Source: Pelecanus crispus (taxonomy: Eukaryota; Chordata; Aves; Pelecaniformes; Pelecanidae). From it: a stretch of DNA of 64,000 nt. Position numbers and translations under genes: made by a program. The notes beneath the pieces were generated by a model that was not told the DNA's origin, did not search any database, and saw only the letters and a program-made list of their open reading frames with translations. Shown here piece after piece: positions 12,201-20,120 of the stretch (its first letter is position 1; each line of letters begins with the position of its first letter). The DNA lies in the NCBI RefSeq assembly GCF_030463565.1, contig NC_134649.1, forward strand, positions 40,387,044-40,451,043, given 5' to 3'.

Positions 12201-14634
12201 CAGAGGAAGCACTGCCAAGCTATGTCCAGCTGATCATTTGCAACAGCCACCTTTGCCTACTGAGGAGGAGCAAAATGGGAGCGCAAGGCAGCAGCGCATG
12301 GTGTGAAAAGCTGCTTTTTCTGGGAGGGCAAAGCTGGGAGATGCAGTAACGTGCAGAATATCTTTCAGCACCATAGCTGCTACCATTGCTGATACCCTGT
12401 TGCACTTCTGTCTCCTCTGCAGCCTGCCCCTGCGATTTTGGATCAACATCATCAAGAATCCCCAGTTTGTTTTTGATGTGCAGACATCAGATAATGTAGA
12501 TGCTGTGCTCCTGGTCATTGCGCAGACCTTCATGGACTCCTGTACAATAGCTGACCATAAGTTAGGGCGGGTAAGTAGAGAGGGAGAAGGGAGCATGGTT
12601 GGCACAGACAGCTGAGCAGTGCTGCCCCAGGAAGGTAATAATGTTGGTGTAGCACCGCTGGGACAGCAGGCCAGAACCATCCTTGCTCCCACGTGCCGCT
12701 GGAGAGTGACGGGGACTCCTGGGAAGAGAGGAGGGAGGAGCTGATTTTGTTTAACATACAGAAGAAGTTGTTGAGGGGTTCTTTATTTACAGCTTACAGT
12801 TACTCAGGGGACAGAGCTAAAATCTAGTTGGCTGTGGCAGACAGTGTAAGTCACAGGATGCATCTTGGGAGATTCAGGTTGGCCATTAGAAAAACTTTTT
12901 ACCACCACTACTCACCCTGTGCCAAGGGTGCAACAGTCCTGCACGGGTCACCAGAGATGGGATGAGTGGATCTCTGGAGGATTTCAGGAATCAGTTATGT
13001 AAAGCCATAGCCAACGTGATCTCCTACTGGTGATCACCCAGCTCCAAGTGGAAGGCTGGACTAGGGATCCCAGAGGTCCCTTCACCAGCACATCTCACGG
13101 TTCCTCAGACTGCATTACTAGAAGGGAGCCTGGTATTTGAAGTGCCTTTCCATGCAGAGGACAAAAATTCCTGATCCTGAATGAATGACAGAAAATAGTG
13201 GTGTTGGTGTTACCTGCTAAGGTTAGTCCACAGCATGATGAAGGAGCTTTTTGTAATCGCTTCTGGTTTTGGATGTTCAAGGACTCTCCGATCAATAAGC
13301 TGCTCTATGCCCGGGACATTCCTCGCTACAAGCAGATGGTGGAAAGGTAAGCAATGAAATGTGAGGAGTCATAGTGTAAGCAGTAAGAAGGAGGCTAGGA
13401 GGAACAATATGCTAATTGCCTGTGTACTACTGTACAGGTATTATGCGGACATTCGTCAGACCATCTCTGCCAGTGACCAGGAGATGAACTCTGCCCTGGC
13501 TGAGCTATCACGGGTAAATAAAATTATTTCAGAAGTCACCCTGGCCCCTCACCTGTGCATCTAAGAGAAAATTAGTAATGCAAAGATGAGATATTCCAGC
13601 TGAGTGTGCAGTTCTGCTCAGACATACTGACCGTTCCCAGTGGCTGCTCTGTTTTGTGGCACCACTGGGAGGATGCTGGTCTGCCCAGCTGAAGAGGAAA
13701 GTGTAGTCAAGGATTCAGGGCAAGGAGTACGTGTGATTTTTTTTTTTTTTTTTTTTTTTTTCTCCTTTGCTAGGAACCATTGGTGAATTTCCTTTCTTGT
13801 TGCTTTGTGCAACAGGCATATTTCCTAATGAATTGTCAGGACGCAGAATTTAGAAGAACAATTGTTAGGTGTCTCACGGTTTTGTTTAACTTCCTCTCTT
13901 ATTCAGAATTACTCAGGTGACCTCAATTCCCTGGTGGCTCTACATGAATTGTACAAATACATCAATAAGTACTATGACCAGGTGAGTGTGTTTTTTTCCA
14001 GCAGGTATGAACATGCCCTTCTCCTTTTACTGTCCAATCAAAAAACCTCCAAAAATTAATAATTAAGAGCAGCCAGACTATTACAATACTGTGTATTGTT
14101 TCATTGGCATGTGTAACTTCCATGTCATAAGTTTGCTTTCTTCTTATCAAAGAGGGAGGCAGGAAATCACAAAAAAGGACTTATCTCTAACTTGGAGGCT
14201 GTTGGGATTTCACGTACGCTTTTTTTTTTGACTCTGGTATCCAAGTACTCTACTTAAAAATGAAATGCAGTTAGTTCAGATTCATTTACTAAACATATCA
14301 TTTTCAGGTGAGAAGTTTAGCATTCTTTTTGCACTATGAAGTGTATAAGTTATTAGGACAAAACTACAATACTTATTTTGTAGTTAATCTGAGATTAATT
14401 ACTACACACCCATTCTAGTCTTGAGCCTGCTGGATTCCAGCTCGGGGCTCTCCACTGTGCATGGAGTTGAGCTGGTTGACCGTGTTGTGTGCTGGAGAAG
14501 GGCTGCCAGTGAGCTCTGTCTCGTTGCAGATCATCACTGCCTTGGAAGAAGACCCAACGGCACAGAAGATGCAGCTCGGATATAGACTACAACAGATTGC
14601 AGCAGCTGTGGAGAATAAAGTCACAGATTTGTGA
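37..14634 (+). CDS. PLXNB1: Plexin-B1, 3' portion (19 exons, partial at 5' end)
   Basis: This is a type I membrane receptor for class 4 semaphorins such as SEMA4D. Its cytoplasmic part is a RasGAP-like domain acting on Rap/R-Ras and interrupted by a Rho-GTPase-binding domain; the C-terminus binds PDZ-RhoGEF and LARG. The exons are 37-205, 1344-1586, 2942-3118, 3462-3610, 3998-4098, 4917-5134, 5326-5504, 6246-6312, 6897-7043, 7512-7689, 9215-9318, 9964-10048, 10785-10951, 12019-12179, 12423-12570, 13282-13346, 13438-13513, 13907-13981 and 14530-14634. All junctions are GT-AG and the phases close, giving about 870 residues. The order is IPT repeats, membrane helix, juxtamembrane helix, GAP first half, GTPase-binding insert, GAP second half, and VTDL. 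I chose B1 over B2/B3 because the recalled human B1 cytoplasmic sequence matches nearly residue for residue. Plexin-A proteins lack the VTDL end. The 5' half of the gene is outside the window. Confidence 0.95.
663..737 (+). other. PLXNB1: Possible cassette exon in PLXNB1 intron
   Basis: The segment lies between a strong acceptor (TCTCCTGCTGCCAG) and a strong donor (GAG|GTAAGA). It is exactly 75 bases and open in the frame required by the phase-0 flanking exons (25 codons, starting [13 protein letters not shown]). Human plexin-B1 joins the flanking exons directly here, so it would be an optional insert in the IPT region. It may be a decoy. Confidence 0.3.
1344..1586 (+). CDS. PLXNB1: PLXNB1 exon: IPT/TIG segment
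   Basis: An 81-codon, phase 0-0 exon that starts [18 protein letters not shown] and ends KPGSVISVE. The donor is GAG|GTAACA. The cysteines and the [10 protein letters not shown] strand fit the last plexin-B1 IPT repeats, directly continuing CSVQQ as in the human protein. Confidence 0.95.
2942..3118 (+). CDS. PLXNB1: PLXNB1 exon: IPT end and possible convertase site
   Basis: A 59-codon, phase 0-0 exon that starts [13 protein letters not shown] and ends LLPEFT. It contains RHRTKR just after the CEPP motif; RTKR fits the furin-type consensus R-X-K/R-R. Plexin-B1 is known to be cleaved by proprotein convertases in its ectodomain. Whether this is the site used is inference. Confidence 0.94.
3462..3610 (+). 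CDS. PLXNB1: PLXNB1 exon: transmembrane helix
   Basis: The exon reads [16 protein letters not shown] and then a single hydrophobic helix, [20 protein letters not shown], of about 20 residues. It ends inside the arginine codon that starts the cytoplasmic stop-transfer sequence. The donor is CAG|GTAAGA. Confidence 0.95.
3998..4098 (+). CDS. PLXNB1: PLXNB1 exon: juxtamembrane helix
   Basis: The exon encodes [20 protein letters not shown] and the continuation to KKEFT. This basic, heptad-like helix lies between the membrane and the GAP domain and mediates dimerisation in plexins. The acceptor is TTATTGCAG and the donor CAG|GTCAGT. Confidence 0.95.
4917..5134 (+). CDS. PLXNB1: PLXNB1 exon: GAP domain start
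   Basis: The exon encodes [20 protein letters not shown] and on to [12 protein letters not shown]. It contains the plexin signature [18 protein letters not shown]. The end is phase 0, with donor AAG|GTAATG. Confidence 0.95.
5326..5504 (+). CDS. PLXNB1: PLXNB1 exon: GAP catalytic arginine region
   Basis: The exon encodes [20 protein letters not shown] to NPKLMLRR. The double arginine corresponds to R1677/R1678 of human plexin-B1, which are required for GAP activity. The first arginine codon is 5500-5502; the second is split across the intron (5503-5504 plus 6246). Confidence 0.95.
6246..6312 (+). CDS. PLXNB1: PLXNB1 exon: GAP helix
   Basis: A short exon encoding [20 protein letters not shown] plus VR, directly after the catalytic arginines. 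The acceptor is CTCTTTCAG and the donor AGG|GTAAGC, phase 0. Confidence 0.95.
6897..7043 (+). CDS. PLXNB1: PLXNB1 exon: GAP to GTPase-binding domain junction
   Basis: A 49-codon, phase 0-0 exon encoding [20 protein letters not shown] through [20 protein letters not shown]. It enters the ubiquitin-like Rho-GTPase-binding insert. Confidence 0.95.
7512..7689 (+). CDS. PLXNB1: PLXNB1 exon: Rho-GTPase-binding domain
   Basis: The exon starts [20 protein letters not shown] and includes [20 protein letters not shown]. The Ala/Gly-rich loop at the start is the most divergent part compared with human B1. It lies in the domain that binds Rnd1 and Rac. Confidence 0.94.
9215..9318 (+). CDS. PLXNB1: PLXNB1 exon: Rho-GTPase-binding domain
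   Basis: The exon encodes [20 protein letters not shown] through [10 protein letters not shown]. The first codon is shared with the preceding exon. The acceptor is GGCTGTAG and the donor AAG|GTCAGA, phase 0. Confidence 0.94.
9964..10048 (+). CDS. PLXNB1: PLXNB1 exon: end of GTPase-binding domain
   Basis: The exon encodes [20 protein letters not shown] and NQDYIPGE, closing the ubiquitin-like insert. The donor is GAGA|GTGAGT, and the split codon becomes lysine on joining to the next exon. Confidence 0.94.
10515..10705 (+). mobile_element. CR1-type LINE fragment, 3' end
   Basis: The sequence resembles the CR1 3' region: a 'ggaacagaccac' start, the phrase 'cctccagaggttccttccca', and a terminal 'ttctatcatactgtgaaa' close to the CR1 tail motif. 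It lies in a PLXNB1 intron, is degraded and 5'-truncated, and encodes nothing intact. Confidence 0.75.
10785..10951 (+). CDS. PLXNB1: PLXNB1 exon: linker and second GAP half
   Basis: The exon encodes [20 protein letters not shown], a charged linker ([15 protein letters not shown]), and [13 protein letters not shown], where the second GAP segment starts. The donor is AAG|GTGAGA. Confidence 0.95.
12019..12179 (+). CDS. PLXNB1: PLXNB1 exon: second GAP half
   Basis: The exon encodes [20 protein letters not shown] to TIHIWKTN. It begins at phase 0 and ends inside a serine codon. The acceptor is TTCTCCACAG and the donor CAG|GTACGG. Confidence 0.95.
12423..12570 (+). CDS. PLXNB1: PLXNB1 exon: second GAP arginine
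   Basis: The exon encodes [20 protein letters not shown] to ADHKLGR. The arginine of LPLRFW (codon 12433-12435) corresponds to human R1984, the third catalytic arginine. The end is phase 0 with donor CGG|GTAAGT. Confidence 0.96.
12860..13100 (+). mobile_element. CR1-type LINE fragment
   Basis: The phrases 'ggccattagaaaaacttttt', 'tctctggaggatttcaggaa' and 'cccagaggtcccttcacc' follow in the order of the CR1 3' region. The element is diverged with internal changes and sits in the PLXNB1 intron before exon 13282-13346. Confidence 0.75.
13282..13346 (+). CDS. PLXNB1: PLXNB1 exon: GAP segment
   Basis: A 65-base exon encoding [20 protein letters not shown] and ER. It ends inside the arginine codon; the donor is AAG|GTAAGC. 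The acceptor (GGATGTTCAAG) has a weak pyrimidine tract. Confidence 0.93.
13438..13513 (+). CDS. PLXNB1: PLXNB1 exon: GAP segment
   Basis: The exon encodes [20 protein letters not shown] and AELSR. The intron before it is only 91 bases. The donor CGG|GTAAAT is acceptable. Confidence 0.94.
13737..13761 (+). repeat. T25 homopolymer
   Basis: An uninterrupted run of 25 T in a PLXNB1 intron. Length is likely polymorphic and prone to sequencing error. No retroelement body is visible beside it. Confidence 0.95.
13907..13981 (+). CDS. PLXNB1: PLXNB1 exon: GAP C-terminal helices
   Basis: A 25-codon, phase 0-0 exon encoding [20 protein letters not shown] and KYYDQ. The acceptor is CTTATTCAG and the donor CAG|GTGAGT. 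Confidence 0.95.
14530..14634 (+). CDS. PLXNB1: PLXNB1 last coding exon with PDZ ligand
   Basis: The exon encodes [20 protein letters not shown] to ENKVTDL and then TGA at 14632-14634. VTDL is the plexin-B PDZ-binding motif that recruits PDZ-RhoGEF and LARG to activate RhoA. Confidence 0.97.
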   Translation: MITALEEDPTAQKMQLGYRLQQIAAAVENKVTDL

Positions 14635-17600
14635 CAGGCGCAGACAGACTGCTCTCCCCTGGCTGAACGGGGACAGTGCTTGTCCTAGCTATACACAGGG
14701 TGTCCTGCTGCCATTGGAACCGGACTCTCCAAGGAACCTGCGGGTGACATGAACAGGGATGGCCAAGGCAGTACAAAGTACAAGCGTCCTTGCATCTCAG
14801 AGAATATTTTTTTACAGTTTTTTCATTTTAAAAGCAAAACAAAACAAAAAAAAAACCAACAAACTTTGGTTTTCCTCTGGCAGACTGTCAGGAGGACCAC
14901 ACAGCTCCTTCCTACAGATGTTACGTGAATGTGCCAAGTTTCCAAACAATGTTGTTGAAGAGCCAGGTGACAACACCGAGCACTGTGTCTTTGGAGTCCT
15001 CGGCCTTGCACAGGTGCCCTTGCTGGCGCTGGGAGACTCCCCTGCTGCAGCCGCTCACTTCAGCAGGGGCGCAGGAAGCTTTCCCCAGGCTGACAGCTGG
15101 GCTAACCTCTGTGCCCAGCTAGCGAGCGCTCCTGCAGTGTGCCCCCTGAGAAACTTCCTTGCAGCAATGTCCCAGCTGGTTCCGGATGTTGGACATAGAA
15201 AGGAGAGCATCCGATGGCGAAGGTCTCTTGCTCCCCAGTGTTCTGGTGTCTCCGACAGCTCATGTGTGACACCTGCTTGGATATAACATGCTCACCAGCA
15301 TGTGGGCTTGCCCAGGGGCCTACTGTAAATGAACAGCACCCCCTCAACCTTCCCCTCAGGACAAATTCAGCATGTGAGACTCGCTGCCTGGCTCGCCTCA
15401 GTCTCCACTGACCCAGCTTGGGATCCGTCTTCCTGGTTCCTTGCAGTCAGAGGTTGCCCTGGTCTTTGGAAAAGCACAACAAATGCCTTGTGCCACTTCC
15501 CCTTCCTCCGGTGTCTAGCTGTTCTGCTGCTCTGAACTGGACTTGTAAATACCCTCAGAAAGTTAATGTATTTAAACGCTAAAGGAGAATGTTTAATTTT
15601 GTGGCTTTGAGACAAAGCTTTTCCTGGAGAAGTATCTCTGTGCACTTCTACTGACAAACGTCTGTCAGCACTGGAGCAAAGTTTTCTCCACTGCTTTGTC
15701 TGCAGGGATAACTCGTAGATGTCTCCGTTGTTGTAACAGCAGCTTGCTTTTCCCCGCAGCTCAGTTCAAGGCTTAGCTGTGTGCTCTTCTGTTAGGCTTG
15801 CCTTACACCTTACTCACAGTTTCACTTCCCAGACTCTCATGTTGTGGCACATAAAAGGGTTATTTGGTGAGCTGTGAACTCGAGGAAGCCATGAAGCACA
15901 ACTGTATTGTTCCCAAGGAGCGTCAGGTGTCCTGCAAACGGGAATGATTCGTGCAAGGAAGGAGAGGCTGGAGCCGGCACAAGCACAGTTAGTTGCCAGC
16001 TGTCACTGGGCAGCTCCTCACTGCTTCCTCCTCAGTTCCTGCACCTCATGAACAGAGTACTCTGCCCTTCTGGGAGCAAATTCCTATTTATAAGGGTGCC
16101 CTACTTGTTCTCCCCCCTGCTAATTTCATGCTGATGTCCTGCGTGCCTCGGCAGGTCTGACTCCTCTGTCACTTCCCTGAGGTGGTGATTGTGCCAGCCA
16201 GGAGGCACCAGAGCTAAACCAGGGCAGGATCGTGTCCCTACCTCTCTACATTGCAGACAGCAGTAATTCCAGGCTTATCACATCAGCCCTGTGGCTTTGT
16301 GCGAGTGCTGCGCTGTTGCAAAACTGTTCTCTGAGCAATATAACAAGCAGCTAATGCTGGCTTCTCTTCCTGCAAAGCCAGCTCTCTCCTGTGACCCTCT
16401 CTCAGCAGTCTTCCCAGCTACTCTGTAAGGCCAACATCCCTGTGCCACCTCCTGCTCCTGTCCTGCTGCATGGAGCAGCAGGCAAGCTGGCTGGCTGCTG
16501 CCAGGCAGAACACGGCGGGCAGAGCTTGCCTCTCTTTCCTCAGGTGGGCACTGGCTTGGGTCTCACTCCTGCCTGACTGCCCATTTCCACGAAACTTAGG
16601 GGAACTTAGCATCTCTGAAACCTCTGTCTCAAACTAATCTGATTAAATCAGCCCAAAAAAGCTGGGTGGAGGAAAGAACTGGCAGATGGGAAAAAGCAGA
16701 TACAATGCCCACTAGTAAAGCCCATTCCCTTGGGAACTGCAATTCCTTGGTTTGAGGCAGGTGCAGGGATAGTGGCAGAGTAGCGTTGTCCCCTTGTGCA
16801 CTGACGGATGGACTTTCTGCACCAGGCAGCAAGGCGTAGTTTGTGGCCTCTCCAACTTGCTGAGTGTCTGCCAGGAGCCACAGGCTTCCTGCTGGATTTA
16901 CGGCTCTGCAGGCTGTTAATGTCTGCCCCGATTTTTGCAGAATTATCTCTGCGCTTTCCCAGAACAGGGTGGCTTGGGGCTTAACTCTGGATCCACCTCA
17001 TATCGGCAAAGGGAGGAGGACTTGGTGGCTCTCCTGGAATCCACAGTGACGGGAGTCCAGGCGTCCCTGCTGAGCGCAGCCTCTGCCCACGTGGCTGACT
17101 TAGGCCGTGGGGCAAGTGGGCTCCGCGTCCTCTTGCCTTCCCAGTAGTGCTCCTGGATGTTGGAAATGATCGGCTTTCTCTGAGCATGGCTGTGAAAGTC
17201 TGCTTTCATTAGAACAATAATCAAGACTTCAAAATAGAGCTAAAGGTCGGTGATTGACTGATTTAACATCTTGAGCTTGTCCTTGCACAGCTGGACAGGA
17301 GGCACTGCCCAGCGCAGGCGCAGTGAGGGTGGAAGGCTGGTAGTGCCCCTCTCTTCCCATCCCTCTGTCCTTGGTGTTCCAGACACCGGCATCCTCCTCC
17401 CCTGCGTTCACGCACTGAAGGCCCCTCGCTGGGATCAACTTGGGTGTTTAGGCATGGCCCTTCTTCTCTCCGTCCATGCCCCTCTCCTGTGGCAAAATCC
17501 GTTACTACGACAGGGTTCTGTTGCATTTAAATTTGCACAAAACAGTCTTTCTTATGAAATTCCCTATTGGAGGGAAGACTTATTTATTTATTTCTCATCA

Positions 17601-18660
17601 TCCTTCCAAGTTTCTTCCAGTCTCCGCCTGATTCCATGACCAGCGTGTCGGACACTCTGGAGATGGATGTTCCTTCTCAAGGACGGAGAATCCTCTCTGG
17701 ATGTTCCTGTTTTCTTACAGGTAGCAAGTTCTGTGGGCACCAGCTGAGCGTGCCCTGCCACAGCCACCACTCCCCTTCTGCAAGACAAGCGCAGCAAGGG
17801 GATGTCGCTGCTTTAATCGCATTCTCAGAAAGATGATGCTCTTGAATGGCAGGCATTAAGATTTACTGAGTACTGTGGCCAGAGATAGAAACTTGCTTCC
17901 ACCGTGGTCTGGATGAAACGCCAAGAACTGATCAGTATTACGACAAATATCCATTAATGTTTTTGAATGTCTCTTCTGTTGGCACAACTAAGAGTAGCTG
18001 GCACCCACGCGATGTAGCTGTGAGAACGCTTGCTTTCAGCTGTCTGGTGGCAAATGTAAGCTGTACCTGGAAGCCTTTTTTGTTTGTTTGTTTGGGTTGG
18101 TGGTTTTTTTGTGGCAGAAGTAATGGCTAATATTTTTTTAATGAAAATAGAGGGTTCTCGGATGCTGCTGCCTCGGTGGAATGCCATTTCTTTTTCAGGG
18201 TGTGCCCCGGTTGCAGCAAGATGCTGCTTTTTTTGGTGCCTTTCTTGTCAGGACGATTCTTTTGGTTTCCAGAACACCCAGTGTGTTTGCTCTAATAGTC
18301 TTTTTCCCAGTCCTCTGTCCTGGTGACTCTGCCCTCTGCCAGCCTTGTGACTTGGTGTCTCTCTGTCTGTTACGGTACGGCCTGACCTGCATTTATGCCC
18401 TGCCACACCTTGAGTTCTGCTCAGAGCACCTGAGGTACTGTCTTTCTCAAATTGGAATTAATAATTAATATAAAAAGCTTGAAAAAAAAAATCTGAATTT
18501 TGTTACATAGTGTAATAACTGTTTGTAGATACTGTTCTGAGATGTAGGAATCTATTGGTGATATAAGAGGTTTTGTCTGTAAATAATCAGTTTAGAGTCC
18601 AAATGATTTTAATAAAGAGAATTCTTACACAATAATTCAATAAATTTTAATATACAACCT
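14635..18660 (+). other. PLXNB1: PLXNB1 3' untranslated region
   Basis: From the stop codon to the expected cleavage site there is about 4.0 kb with no convincing coding frame. It holds two TGTAAATA motifs (15544-15551, 18578-18585), the core Pumilio recognition element. It ends in AT-rich sequence with two poly(A) signals followed by a GT-rich stretch. The extent is inferred from the first well-formed poly(A) site. Confidence 0.7.
18611..18644 (+). terminator. PLXNB1: PLXNB1 poly(A) signals
   Basis: AATAAA occurs at 18611-18616 and 18639-18644. A downstream GT-rich element (tgtgtgtcatgcttgtgttg) from about 18660 fits a cleavage site near 18,655-18,662. Confidence 0.85.
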
Positions 18661-19648
18661 GTGTGTCATGCTTGTGTTGCACAATGATGCAATTGCCCAG
18701 AATCTATTTGTGGCTTTTTTTTTTTTTTTTAACTCCGAAATAGAAATTCCTCCTGAGCACCAGGCCTGGGGAGCCATGCCAGGAGCGTGGGATTTTTCTC
18801 TCACGCCCCTTCCTCCGTAGTCGAGGAGCTACCGCCTGAATTGCTTGGAGGTAACCTTGCGCCACCTTCCACTACCGCTCCTATGTCCTGGCACTTCTGC
18901 AATTTCCAGAGCTGAAACAGATCCCCACAGGAGGGGGAACCTCCCCTTTCCCACCTCCTGCTAGCTGTGAGGGCTGGCAGCGGGGGCACCGCCATGTTAC
19001 GGCTCTGCTTTTGGCTTTCCACAGTGGGCAAGCAGGGACGGGGTTGCTTAAGGTACAGATGATGTTGATGGCTGTTGTCCACCACTGTCCTTAAATTGGC
19101 AAAACAATTCTTAAACTAATTGCACAGTTCTTCCCAGACATAAAGCTGGCTCCTGGCCCATCTCTCCTGTCTTTCCCTCTGCGCCCCCCCCGCCCCCACC
19201 TTTTACGAGCAAAGTTTTGGATACAGTCTGCTTCTCCCCCCTCTTATCTCTGTAATGTCACTGCTTTAATCCCTCCTTTCCCTACGTGTGTGTGTTCTTG
19301 CTGGCCTTTTAGGGGTTACAAATCACTTGTCCCCGCGTGCTGCCCCAGCACCCAGCCTGGTGCAGCCTCTGCCCCCTCCCTTGTTATTTTTAGTGTGGGG
19401 AAGGCAGGTGAGAGGAGAGGGGCACAGGCAAGGGGAGAGCGCTCCGGGGGGCCCCGACTTCGGTTTGGCAGCGGGGAGCTGCTGCGAGGCAGCATTAACC
19501 CTTCGCTGCGGGGCTGGGGCTTGGGCTCTGCAGCCTCAGCCAGGAAACCTGAGCTGCACAAGGCCAGGGCCCCAGCGAGGGGGAGGCCAGGGCATGCCCA
19601 GCTCTGGTGCAGGGCTGCGGCATGTGGCAGCGCAGGAGAAGAAAAATG

Positions 19649-19686
<38 letters not shown>

Positions 19687-20088
19687 GTGTGTGGCCATTT
19701 GCTCCTGTCGAGTGGGTGCTGGGATGCTGGCGTCCCACCTCAGTGGGGCAGGGCTGCCAGCCAGCGGGGCTGCAGGGAGGATGCTGCTGTCGTGGGTGCT
19801 CTCCATGAAAAGGGACGGGGGAAATGTGGGCTCTGCGGTCACCAGCACCATGCTGCGATTGAGTTCGGCTGCAGGGGGAGGCTGAGGTGCCTCGGGTCAG
19901 GCAGCGTGGCGCACGGGTGTGCCTGGGGGGCCTGTCCCCTCTGCCAGGCACAGGTCAGGGACCATCGTGCCAGGCAGGGATGGGAAATGGTGCCACAGCG
20001 GCGAGGCTGGGCCAAAAGTCCTGCTGACACGCTGCCGGGAGCGGCGGGAAGTGCCAGGCAGCTCCACGCACGGTTTCTGGGTCTGGGG
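18661..20088. other. Intergenic region between PLXNB1 and the SRPK gene
   Basis: About 1.4 kb, moderately GC-rich, with a T32 tract. Open frames here (for example 19288-20124) have no recognisable domain and run through the homopolymer, so I do not call a gene. The proximal part probably contains 5' regulatory sequence for the kinase. Confidence 0.6.
19652..19683 (+). repeat. T32 homopolymer
   Basis: An uninterrupted run of 32 T just upstream of the kinase gene. It could be the tail of an antisense retroposed sequence, but no body is recognisable. Confidence 0.95.
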
Positions 20089-20120
20089 ATGGCGGAGCAG
20101 ATTTCTCTGTTTCCATCTGG
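20089..20120 (+). CDS. SRPK gene, tentative first coding exon
   Basis: The reading MAEQISLFPSG runs into a donor at GG|GTAGAG, and its phase joins exactly to the next exon (GG plus C). Without it the next exon has no in-frame ATG after an upstream TGA. Against it, the MEF2/TATA element would then fall inside the 227-base intron. An alternative is translation from ATG 22980. Confidence 0.3.

Larger units (their letters stand above)
206..14529 (+). other. PLXNB1: PLXNB1 introns
   Basis: Introns longer than 300 bases: 206-1343, 1587-2941, 3119-3461, 3611-3997, 4099-4916, 5505-6245, 6313-6896, 7044-7511, 7690-9214, 9319-9963, 10049-10784, 10952-12018, 12571-13281, 13514-13906 and 13982-14529. 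Apart from a possible cassette exon (663-737), two CR1 fragments and a T25 tract reported separately, I see nothing recognisable in them. Confidence 0.85.

Noticed and set aside
1-14634. Identity as PLXNB2 or PLXNB3 rather than PLXNB1
   Set aside because: The cytoplasmic sequence follows recalled human plexin-B1 almost residue for residue, including the linker before [10 protein letters not shown] and the C-terminal block.
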